Shown here: one piece after another, positions 1 through 5,251 of the stretch
Layout of the letters: every line of letters starts with the position of its first letter
Numbering within the stretch: position 1 is the stretch's first letter
Source: Thermoanaerobaculia bacterium
Lineage (GTDB): Bacteria > Acidobacteriota > Thermoanaerobaculia > Gp7-AA8
Length of the DNA stretch: 10,951 nucleotides
Direction: 5' to 3'
NCBI GenBank assembly: GCA_023700825.1
Contig: JAMPYE010000104.1
Location: 1-10,951 of the forward strand
Made by a program: the position numbers and the translations under genes
The notes under the pieces: model-generated
Told to the model about the DNA's origin: nothing
What the model saw: only the letters and a program-made list of their open reading frames with translations
The model's database searches: none

Positions 1-6
1 ACGGAA

Positions 7-36
7 ATTATTGGAAATAAATAACTTACCAATAAT
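7..36. repeat. AT-rich inverted repeat at window edge
   Basis: ATTATTGG (7-14) and CCAATAAT (29-36) form a perfect 8-bp inverted repeat around an A/T-rich 14-nt loop. It sits in an island of unusually low GC for this DNA. It could be the end of an upstream transcription unit or an operator, but the neighbouring gene lies outside the window, so its role cannot be decided. The rest of the 1-147 stretch is GC-rich and shows no gene. Confidence 0.4.
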
Positions 37-114
37 CTACGGATTGTGGAGTGCCGGGCGGCCCGCCGCGCCGAAAATTCACCTCGGCCGCGGAATAGAG
101 TCGTGATTCAGGTT

Positions 115-137
115 CGTTGCAGGACCCGTCAGCAACG
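115..137 (+). other. small hairpin upstream of rpsU promoter
   Basis: CGTTGC (115-120) pairs with GCAACG (132-137) across an 11-nt loop, 10 nt before the -35 element of the rpsU promoter. It has no U-tract, so it is not a clear terminator. It could be a regulator site or chance. Confidence 0.25.
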
Positions 138-147
138 GGATCGGCGG

Positions 148-177
148 TTGACCGTCTCCCCGCGCGCCACCTAAAAT
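148..177 (+). promoter_or_regulatory. sigma70-type promoter for rpsU
   Basis: A -35 box TTGACC (148-153, 5 of 6 to consensus) is followed after 18 nt by a -10 box TAAAAT (172-177, 5 of 6). Transcription should start near 183-186, giving a leader of about 40 nt before the rpsU start codon. This is the best promoter in the window and probably drives rpsU and, by terminator read-through, mutS2 and dnaG. Confidence 0.75.
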
Positions 178-189
178 ATAGGTCACCCA

Positions 190-203
190 GCTCCCGGGGG
201 AGC
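190..203 (+). promoter_or_regulatory. hairpin in rpsU leader
   Basis: GCTCCC (190-195) and GGGAGC (198-203) form a near-perfect palindrome at the start of the predicted rpsU mRNA, just before the purine-rich ribosome binding site (207-217). It may stabilise the messenger 5' end or influence S21 translation. The function is inferred; only the symmetry is seen. Confidence 0.4.
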
Positions 204-224
204 GCGAGAAGGGGGGGATATCCA

Positions 225-431
225 GTGCCTCTGGTTCACGTAAAAGAGGACGAGTCGTTCGAAAACGCACTTCGCCGCTTCAAGCGGAAGTGTGAGAAGT
301 CGGGCATTCTGTCCGAGCTAAAGAAGCGCCAGCATTACGAGAAGCCGAGCGAGAAGCGAAAGCGTAAAGCGATCGCTGCCCGCAAGAAGGTCCTTCGCAA
401 GCTCGCTGAGGATCGTCGTACCAGCTACTAG
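225..431 (+). CDS. rpsU: 30S ribosomal protein S21
   Basis: This is the small-subunit ribosomal protein S21 (bS21), 68 residues, within the usual family size of about 60-70. It is a lysine/arginine-rich helical protein that binds the 30S platform near the 3' end of 16S rRNA and aids initiation. The chain starts (M)PLVHVKEDESFENALRRF and continues with the typical basic helix KRKCEKSG, then a basic C-terminus with repeated KRKRK/ARKK clusters. I chose the GTG at 225 because the family signature begins there and a G-rich Shine-Dalgarno stretch (about 207-217) lies just upstream. An in-frame extension back to 117 would overlap the promoter. It is the first gene of the rpsU-mutS2-dnaG-rpoD locus and is followed 25 nt later by an intrinsic terminator, so most transcripts probably carry rpsU alone. 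Confidence 0.95.
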   Translation: MPLVHVKEDESFENALRRFKRKCEKSGILSELKKRQHYEKPSEKRKRKAIAARKKVLRKLAEDRRTSY

Positions 432-456
432 GTCGACGCGACTCGACAATGTTTTG

Positions 457-488
457 AAAAGGGGCTCGTCGAGCCCCTTTTCTTTTTT
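457..488 (+). terminator. intrinsic terminator between rpsU and mutS2
   Basis: AAAAGGGGCTC (457-467) and GAGCCCCTTTT (471-481) form an 11-bp perfect stem with a 3-nt loop, followed by TCTTTTTT. This is a textbook Rho-independent terminator. It ends 21 nt before the mutS2 start codon, and no clear promoter fits between them. It is therefore likely a partial terminator that lowers mutS2 and dnaG expression relative to rpsU, like the terminator between rpsU and dnaG in Escherichia coli. Confidence 0.9.
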
Positions 489-509
489 CGGTTGGAAGCT
501 CGGAGACCC

Positions 510-2903
510 ATGACCCGCGGATTCCTCAACGAAGACTCCCTCGACCCTGCGCTCGAGACGCTCGAGTTCGGCGCGATCCTCCAGATCGTCGCGCTCGAGG
601 CCAGAAGCGAGCCGGGGCGCGCCTGCCTCCTTCGCCGCCGACCCGGGCGCGATTTCGCCGAATGCGAGCTGGGCCAGTCGCGCCTCGCCGAGATGGTGCG
701 GCACAACTCGTCGGACGGCCTCCTCCCCCTCTCCGGCCTCTCCTCGGTGACGGAGCTTTTCAACAGCGAAACGGTTCCCGAGCTCGAGGAGTCGTGGCGG
801 GCGCTGCGCGCCTGCCAGGCAGCGCAGGTCGTGCGCGAGGCGTTCCTGCGGGACGACGGATACCCGCACCTCCGCGAGCTCGCCGAGACGATCGACGACC
901 TCTCCCCCGTCATCGACGCGGTCGGCAAGTTCTTCACCCGCGACGGCAAGCTGCGCGAGGACGCGTCCCCCGAGCTCCGATCGCTCCGCTCGAAGATCAT
1001 CGCGAAGCGCGCGGCGATCCAGAAGACGCTCCAGGGGCTGATGCACGCGCATCCCGACGCGATCCAGGACGAGATCATCACGATCCGCGGCGACCGCTAC
1101 TGCATCCCGGTCCGCGCCGACCGCCGCAGCGACGTCCAGGGAATCCTGCACGAGCGCTCGGGATCGGGCGCCTCGTTCTTCGTCGAGCCGCTCTCCATCG
1201 TCGAGCCTAACAACGAGCTCGCCGACCTGCTGATCCACGAGCGCGAGGAGATCGCCCGGATCATGCGGATGATCGGGCAGAAGCTGTTCGACTTCGCCGG
1301 GCCGATCCAGAGCGCCGTCCGTACCGCGGGCGAGTTCGACGCGATCCAGGCCTGCGCCGTCGTCTTCGTCTCCCTCGACGGCTCGCGCCCCGAGTTCTCG
1401 ACCTCGGGCGAGCTCCGCCTCGTCGACGGCCGTCACCCGCTCCTCGACCAGAGGCTCGCCGACCTGCGAGAGTCCGCGTTCGGCGAGCAGCCCCGCGGCG
1501 TCGCCATCGTTCCCACGTCCTTCAACCTCGGGGGCGGCCGATCGGCGTTGCTCATCAGCGGCCCGAACGCCGGCGGCAAGACCGTCGCGCTCAAGACCGC
1601 CGGCCTCGTCGTCGCGATGGCGATGTCGGGGCTTCCCGTTCCGGCGGGCGAAGGGACCATCATCCCGATCGTCGACCGCCTTTGCGTGCTCATCGGCGAC
1701 GACCAGGACGTGCTCGAGCATCGGTCGACCTACTCGGCCTACCTGCTCCGCCTCAAGTCAATCATGCGCCTCGCGACGAAGCGCTCGCTCGCGCTGATCG
1801 ACGAGCTCGGATCGGGAACCGATCCCGAGGAGGGCGCGGCGCTCTCCGCCGCGGTCATCGAGCACTTCCTCGAGACCGGCTGCCCGCTCGTCGTCACGAC
1901 GCACATCGGCGCGCTCAAGAGCTTTGCGCTCACCGACTCGCGCGTCGAGAACGCCGCGATGGAGTTCGATGTCGAGTCGGGGCTCCCGACGTTCCGGCTC
2001 ATCCCGGGCGTGCCTGGCCGCAGCCGCGCGATCGAAACCGCCGAGCGGATCGGCCTGCCGGCCACGATCATCGCGTCGGCACGCGAGAAACTTGGCGGAC
2101 GCTACGGCGACATGGACCGCCTGATCCGCGAGCTCCAGCAGCGCACCGACGAGATGCTCGCGGCGCGCGACGAGCTCCGCGTCAAGAACGAGTCGCTCGA
2201 CGCGCAGCTCGCCGACCTGCAGCAGCGGCTCGACGACACGAAGCGCGAGCGCGCGAAGCTCGCCGAGACGTATCGCGACGAGATCGAGGCACTCAAGCGC
2301 GAGGTGCGCTCGAAGGTCGCCGACGAGCTCAAGGCGATCCGCGCGATGGACGTCAAGCAGCGCGAAAAGCTTCGCCCTGACGGCGTCTCCGCGGAGCTCA
2401 CCCGCGCGCTCGAGCAGCGCGCGAGCGCCCTGCCCTCCTCCGATCGCACTCTCGTCGCCGGCGACAAGGTCCGTCACCGGACGCTCGGCATCGAGGGCGA
2501 AGTGCGCGAGATCTCGGGCAACAAGGTGACGATCCGCGCCGGCTCGAAGAAGATGCAGGTCTCCGCGTCGGACCTCGCCTTCGTCGAAGGCGTGCGCCGC
2601 GAGTCGGCCGCGAGCGACCGCCCCCGCTCGCGCGACGACATCTCCGAGGCGCCCGAGGCGGAGGCCGAGCTCAATCTCGTCGGCTTCCGCGTCGAGGACG
2701 CCATCGAGGAGGCCGACCGCTTCATCGACAAGGCACTGCTCGCGGGGCGGAAGGCCGTGAGGCTGATCCACGGATTCGGCACGGGAACTCTGCGGCGCGC
2801 GCTGCGCGATCACCTTCGCACTCACCCCGGCGTTCGCGCCCAGCGACCTGGCGGCGAACGCGAAGGCGGCGACGGCGCCACGATCGCGACGCTCGACGTT
2901 TAG
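510..2903 (+). CDS. mutS2: MutS2 family ATPase with C-terminal Smr domain
   Basis: MutS2 is a MutS homologue lacking the mismatch-recognition domain. Family members bind branched DNA or stalled ribosomes, and are linked to suppression of recombination and to ribosome quality control. The 797 residues match the usual size (about 780-800). Seen in order: N-terminal LEFGAILQ segment (about 15-25); core motif DRYCIPVRADRR (195-206); GRHPLL (307-312); Walker A GPNAGGKT (351-358); STYSAYLLRL signature (from 406); Walker B LALIDE with D431/E432, then GSGTDPEEGA; a long charged coiled coil (about 534-612); a KOW-like small barrel starting GDKVRHRTLG (from 651); and an Smr domain (about 717-797) with HGFGTG at 754-759. 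The Smr LDLRG motif reads LNLVG (721-725), so its acidic residue is Asn. The start is ATG 510 with GGAG at 502-505; an upstream TTG at 492 would abut the terminator. It lies between rpsU and dnaG. Confidence 0.95.
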   Translation: MTRGFLNEDSLDPALETLEFGAILQIVALEARSEPGRACLLRRRPGRDFAECELGQSRLAEMVRHNSSDGLLPLSGLSSVTELFNSETVPELEESWRALRACQAAQVVREAFLRDDGYPHLRELAETIDDLSPVIDAVGKFFTRDGKLREDASPELRSLRSKIIAKRAAIQKTLQGLMHAHPDAIQDEIITIRGDRYCIPVRADRRSDVQGILHERSGSGASFFVEPLSIVEPNNELADLLIHEREEIARIMRMIGQKLFDFAGPIQSAVRTAGEFDAIQACAVVFVSLDGSRPEFSTSGELRLVDGRHPLLDQRLADLRESAFGEQPRGVAIVPTSFNLGGGRSALLISGPNAGGKTVALKTAGLVVAMAMSGLPVPAGEGTIIPIVDRLCVLIGDDQDVLEHRSTYSAYLLRLKSIMRLATKRSLALIDELGSGTDPEEGAALSAAVIEHFLETGCPLVVTTHIGALKSFALTDSRVENAAMEFDVESGLPTFRLIPGVPGRSRAIETAERIGLPATIIASAREKLGGRYGDMDRLIRELQQRTDEMLAARDELRVKNESLDAQLADLQQRLDDTKRERAKLAETYRDEIEALKREVRSKVADELKAIRAMDVKQREKLRPDGVSAELTRALEQRASALPSSDRTLVAGDKVRHRTLGIEGEVREISGNKVTIRAGSKKMQVSASDLAFVEGVRRESAASDRPRSRDDISEAPEAEAELNLVGFRVEDAIEEADRFIDKALLAGRKAVRLIHGFGTGTLRRALRDHLRTHPGVRAQRPGGEREGGDGATIATLDV

Positions 2904-2905
2904 AG

Positions 2906-3009
2906 AAAGCAGGCGGAGAGCCGGCGAGCTCCCGCAGCGGCGGCAGCCCACCCTGCGAGAGGCAACTGATCGAGGCGAAGCCGCGCCTCCCCGATCTTCA
3001 GCCTGCTTT
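2906..3009 (+). repeat. mutS2-dnaG gap: inverted repeat and inner hairpin
   Basis: The 179-nt gap between mutS2 and dnaG holds no gene. AAAGCAGGC (2906-2914) and GCCTGCTTT (3001-3009) are perfect 9-nt inverted copies that bracket most of it. Inside, GATCGAGGCG (2968-2977) can pair with CGCCT (2984-2988) and CGATC (2992-2996), with a 3-nt bulge. There is no U-tract, so this is not an obvious terminator. It may be an RNA processing or stability element, or a degenerate mobile repeat. Confidence 0.4.
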
Positions 3010-3028
3010 GGCCTCTGGCCTTTGGCCT
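3009..3028. repeat. three 7-nt TGGCCT(Y) tandem repeats
   Basis: TGGCCT occurs three times at exact 7-nt spacing (3009-3014, 3016-3021, 3023-3028), separated by C or T. It directly follows the right arm of the 9-nt inverted repeat and lies 55 nt before dnaG. It resembles a short heptanucleotide microsatellite. Confidence 0.6.
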
Positions 3029-3062
3029 CCGTCCCGAAGGCAAGCGCCACCGGCCGACGCGA

Positions 3063-3068
3063 TACACT
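3063..3068 (+). promoter_or_regulatory. possible -10 box just before dnaG
   Basis: TACACT (3063-3068) matches 4 of 6 bases of the -10 consensus and would start transcription only about 8 nt before the dnaG ATG, giving an almost leaderless messenger. No -35 element is seen at the right distance. It is a weak candidate, noted mainly because dnaG lacks a ribosome binding site. Confidence 0.2.
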
Positions 3069-3082
3069 ACCGACTCGCCGAA

Positions 3083-4813
3083 ATGTCCTTCATCGACCTC
3101 AACGACACGATCATCGCGCAGGTCCGCGAGGCCGCCGACATCGTCGACGTGATCTCCCAGGTCACGCCGCTCAAGGCGGCCGGACGCTCGCACAAGGGAC
3201 TCTGCCCGTTCCATCGCGAGAAGACCCCGTCGTTCAACGTCGATCGCTCCCGCGGCTTCTTCCATTGCTTCGGCTGCGGCGTCGGCGGCGACGTGTTCAA
3301 GTTCGTGATGCTCACCGAGCGCTTCACCTTCCCCGAGGCGGTCGAGTACGTCGCCAATCGCGTCGGCATGACGCTCCCGCGTCGATCGACGACGAAGACA
3401 CGGGACACCGACAAGGAAGAGCTTCTCGAGCTCCTCGAGGAAGCGAGCTCCGCGTTCCATCAGTCACTCGGATGGACTCCGAACACGGCGCAGGCGTACC
3501 TCGACAAGCGCGGCGTGAGCGCCGAAGTCCGCTCGAAGTACGGGCTTGGCTACGCACCCGACTCCTGGGACTACCTGCTGACGCGGCTCGGCCGGAAGTA
3601 CTCGACCGAGAAGCTCGAAAAAGCCGGGCTCATCCTCCCTCGGAAGGGCGGTTCGGGCTTCTACGACCGATTTCGCAACCGGCTCATCATTCCGATTCAC
3701 TCCGAGGCGGGGACCGTGATCGGCTTCGGCGGTCGCACGCTCGACGGGAGCGACCCGAAGTACCTGAACTCTCCCGAATCGCCGGTGTTCAACAAGTCGC
3801 AACTGCTTTACAACCTGCACCGGTCGAAGCAGAACATCCGCCGCCTCGACCGCGCCATCCTCGTCGAGGGCTACTTCGACTGCATCTCCCTCGACGACGC
3901 GGGCGTTCCCGGAGTCGTCGCGTCGATGGGGACCTCGCTGACTCCCGGCCAGGCGTCACTCGTCGCCCGCTACACCAGGCGGATCGTCGTCTGTTACGAC
4001 GGCGACGACGCCGGACGGAACGCGACCCTGAAAGCGGCGCCGGTGCTTCTCGCGTCGGGGCTTCACGTCGAGGTGTTCAACGTCGGGCGCGGGCACGATC
4101 CCGACACGTTCATCCGTGAATTCGGCGTCGATCGCTACATCGAGGAGATCTCGAACTCGAAACCGCTGATCGACTTCGCGCTCGAGACCTGGGCTCCCGA
4201 CCCGTCGACGATGTCGAGCGCCGCAAAGGAGGAGAAGCTCGCCGCGCTCGCGCCGATCCTCGCCTCGATGAGCGGCGTCTCCAGAAACGACGCCGCCCAG
4301 AAGACCGCCGACTGGCTCCGTCTCCGCTTCGAAACCGTGTGGGACCGGGTCAAGGGACCTTCGACCGCGGTCGCGACACCCTCGCGCCTGGCTGGCGGCA
4401 ACTCCTCGCGCAACACCTCGGGCGAGAAGCACCTGCTGGCGGCCCTCGTGCAGGATTCTGTGCCCGCGGCGCTAGCGGCTCGAATCCGGGAGGAGTTCTT
4501 CGGCGATCCGCGCTGTCGCGCTGTGTTCCATGAATGGGCGGCGCTGCGCGAAGCGGGCGAAATCGACTTCAACGAGCTCGGCACGCGGCTGAGGGGTGAG
4601 GACGAGAACGCGCTCCTGGCCGAGGTAGTTCACTGGCCGGAGATCATCCCGGACCAGCTCGAGCAGATCGTCGCCCCGATGGAGAGGGCCTGGATCGAGG
4701 CCCGCCTCGATGATCTCCAGCGACGGATTCAGGCGGGCGAGGAGCCGATCGAGCCGCTGTTCTCCGAGAAAATGGAGTTGACGAAGCGTTTCCGTGACAT
4801 CGTCCGCCGCTGA
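3083..4813 (+). CDS. dnaG: DNA primase DnaG
   Basis: DnaG makes the short RNA primers used by DNA polymerase III for lagging-strand synthesis, working with the replicative helicase DnaB. The 576 residues are close to the usual size (about 580-620). Seen: an N-terminal CHC2 zinc-binding domain with C41-P-F-H44, EKTPSF, and HCFGC giving C62 and C65; a catalytic core including RLIIPIH, GFGGR and PKYLNSPES; a TOPRIM fold with E262 in EGYFD, D306/D308 in DGDDAG, and HDPDTF with D339/D341; and a divergent C-terminal helical region (about 450-576) that would contact DnaB. The start is ATG 3083, giving MSFIDLND, the normal DnaG N-terminus. No Shine-Dalgarno is visible just before it, so translation may be weak or leaderless. 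Low primase output is typical of this locus. Downstream, rpoD follows after 438 nt. Confidence 0.96.
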   Translation: MSFIDLNDTIIAQVREAADIVDVISQVTPLKAAGRSHKGLCPFHREKTPSFNVDRSRGFFHCFGCGVGGDVFKFVMLTERFTFPEAVEYVANRVGMTLPRRSTTKTRDTDKEELLELLEEASSAFHQSLGWTPNTAQAYLDKRGVSAEVRSKYGLGYAPDSWDYLLTRLGRKYSTEKLEKAGLILPRKGGSGFYDRFRNRLIIPIHSEAGTVIGFGGRTLDGSDPKYLNSPESPVFNKSQLLYNLHRSKQNIRRLDRAILVEGYFDCISLDDAGVPGVVASMGTSLTPGQASLVARYTRRIVVCYDGDDAGRNATLKAAPVLLASGLHVEVFNVGRGHDPDTFIREFGVDRYIEEISNSKPLIDFALETWAPDPSTMSSAAKEEKLAALAPILASMSGVSRNDAAQKTADWLRLRFETVWDRVKGPSTAVATPSRLAGGNSSRNTSGEKHLLAALVQDSVPAALAARIREEFFGDPRCRAVFHEWAALREAGEIDFNELGTRLRGEDENALLAEVVHWPEIIPDQLEQIVAPMERAWIEARLDDLQRRIQAGEEPIEPLFSEKMELTKRFRDIVRR

Positions 4814-4832
4814 ATTTCGGCCCGAAACCCCT

Positions 4833-4860
4833 CGAATCCCGATCTTCCAATCTCGATTCG
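4833..4860 (+). other. hairpin downstream of dnaG
   Basis: CGAATC (4833-4838) pairs with GATTCG (4855-4860). Inside a 2x2 internal loop, GAT (4841-4843) pairs with ATC (4850-4852) around a 6-nt loop. It lies 19 nt after the dnaG stop and lacks a U-tract, though CCCTTGA and CCCTTGC follow as a 7-nt direct repeat (4861-4874). It could be a weak terminator or an RNA processing site separating dnaG from rpoD messages. Confidence 0.4.
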
Positions 4861-5051
4861 CCCTTGACCCTTGCTTTCGGAGCGTTCCGGACCGACGTTG
4901 AAGGGCGACTGTTTTCCGGATTGGCGGCAGCCACGGGGGCCGAGAAGGGAGGCCGGGGACACGGTCGCAGGACGGGTGCGGACTCAACAATGCGTGAACT
5001 CTCGCGCGCAGGCGTAACTCCCCGCCGGAAGTAACGTACATCCCTCTTGCG

Positions 5052-5082
5052 TTGAAATATTTGCCCGGACCGGGTGATTACT
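5052..5082 (+). promoter_or_regulatory. weak rpoD promoter candidate with palindrome in spacer
   Basis: TTGAAA (5052-5057) is a fair -35 box, and GATTACT (5076-5082) lies 18 nt downstream where a -10 box would be, although it matches the consensus poorly. The spacer contains the palindrome CCCGG-A-CCGGG (5064-5074), which could be a repressor site. The start point would lie just before the structured leader. Promoter identity is an inference. Confidence 0.25.
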
Positions 5083-5086
5083 TGTG

Positions 5087-5188
5087 TGACCTTCGCCGAG
5101 CGATCTGAATCAGTGACCGGTTCCCACGCTGAGAATGCCAAATCCCGCATGATGCGCTCCCCGGCATCGCCGATTTCTGCGAAGGTCA
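5087..5188 (+). promoter_or_regulatory. possible structured RNA leader of rpoD
   Basis: TGACCTTCGC (5087-5096) and GCGAAGGTCA (5179-5188) form a perfect 10-bp closing stem. Between them two smaller hairpins can form: TCAGTG/CGCTGA (5110-5115 with 5127-5132, one G-U pair) and TGATGC/GCATCG (5150-5155 with 5164-5169, one G-U pair). The result would be a three-way junction. The loop of the second hairpin carries CTCC (5157-5160), which could pair with the GGAG of the rpoD ribosome binding site. It matches no riboswitch I recognise. The fold was found by eye, without energy calculation or covariation. Confidence 0.35.
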
Positions 5189-5190
5189 AC

Positions 5191-5217
5191 GCAGTCCCGG
5201 ACTCGATGGGACTCTGC
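5191..5217 (+). promoter_or_regulatory. hairpin before the rpoD ribosome binding site
   Basis: GCAG (5191-5194) and TCCC (5195-5198) pair with GGGA (5208-5211) and CTGC (5214-5217), leaving a 2-nt bulge. GAAG (5181-5184) with CTTC (5220-5223) would extend it, but GAAG is also part of the 10-bp stem at 5179-5188. The two structures could therefore be mutually exclusive. It ends 16 nt before the Shine-Dalgarno sequence. Confidence 0.35.
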
Positions 5218-5251
5218 AGCTTCTAATTCACACGGAGGAACGAGAAGCACG

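Larger units (their letters stand above)
4814..5251 (+). other. dnaG-rpoD gap (438 nt), rpoD control region
   Basis: No convincing gene lies here. In order it holds the hairpin at 4833-4860, a featureless GC-rich stretch (about 4880-5030), a weak promoter candidate with a palindrome (5052-5082), a 10-bp inverted repeat closing about 100 nt (5087-5188), a second hairpin (5191-5217) and the ribosome binding site GGAGG (5234-5238). Short open frames here (4990-5034 and 5074-5226) lack the strong G/C third-position bias of the real genes. The length suggests rpoD has its own promoter and a long, possibly regulatory leader. Confidence 0.6.

Noticed and set aside
117..224. In-frame N-terminal extension of rpsU
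   Set aside because: It would span the predicted promoter and lacks S21 similarity; the GTG at 225 has a ribosome binding site and gives a normal-size protein.
318..1721. 467-residue antisense open frame opposite rpsU and mutS2
   Set aside because: It lies opposite a clear mutS2, and its repeated Arg/Asp/Glu/Leu composition is the mirror of GC-biased codons such as GAG/CTC and GAC/GTC. No domain is recognisable.
1682..2380. Arg/Ala-rich forward frame inside mutS2
   Set aside because: It overlaps the mutS2 ATPase and coiled-coil codons in another frame and shows no motif.
3008..3082. In-frame upstream start for dnaG
   Set aside because: The extra 25 residues are encoded by the 7-nt repeats and match nothing in primases; the normal N-terminus begins at 3083.
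4990..5034. 14-codon frame (MRELSRAGVTPRRK) in the dnaG-rpoD gap
   Set aside because: There is no ribosome binding site and no regulatory codon run typical of a leader peptide.
5074..5226. 50-codon frame starting at GTG just before rpoD
   Set aside because: There is no Shine-Dalgarno, its third positions lack the G/C bias of the real genes, and the region is better explained as an untranslated leader. It stays a weak possibility because it ends 8 nt before the rpoD ribosome binding site.
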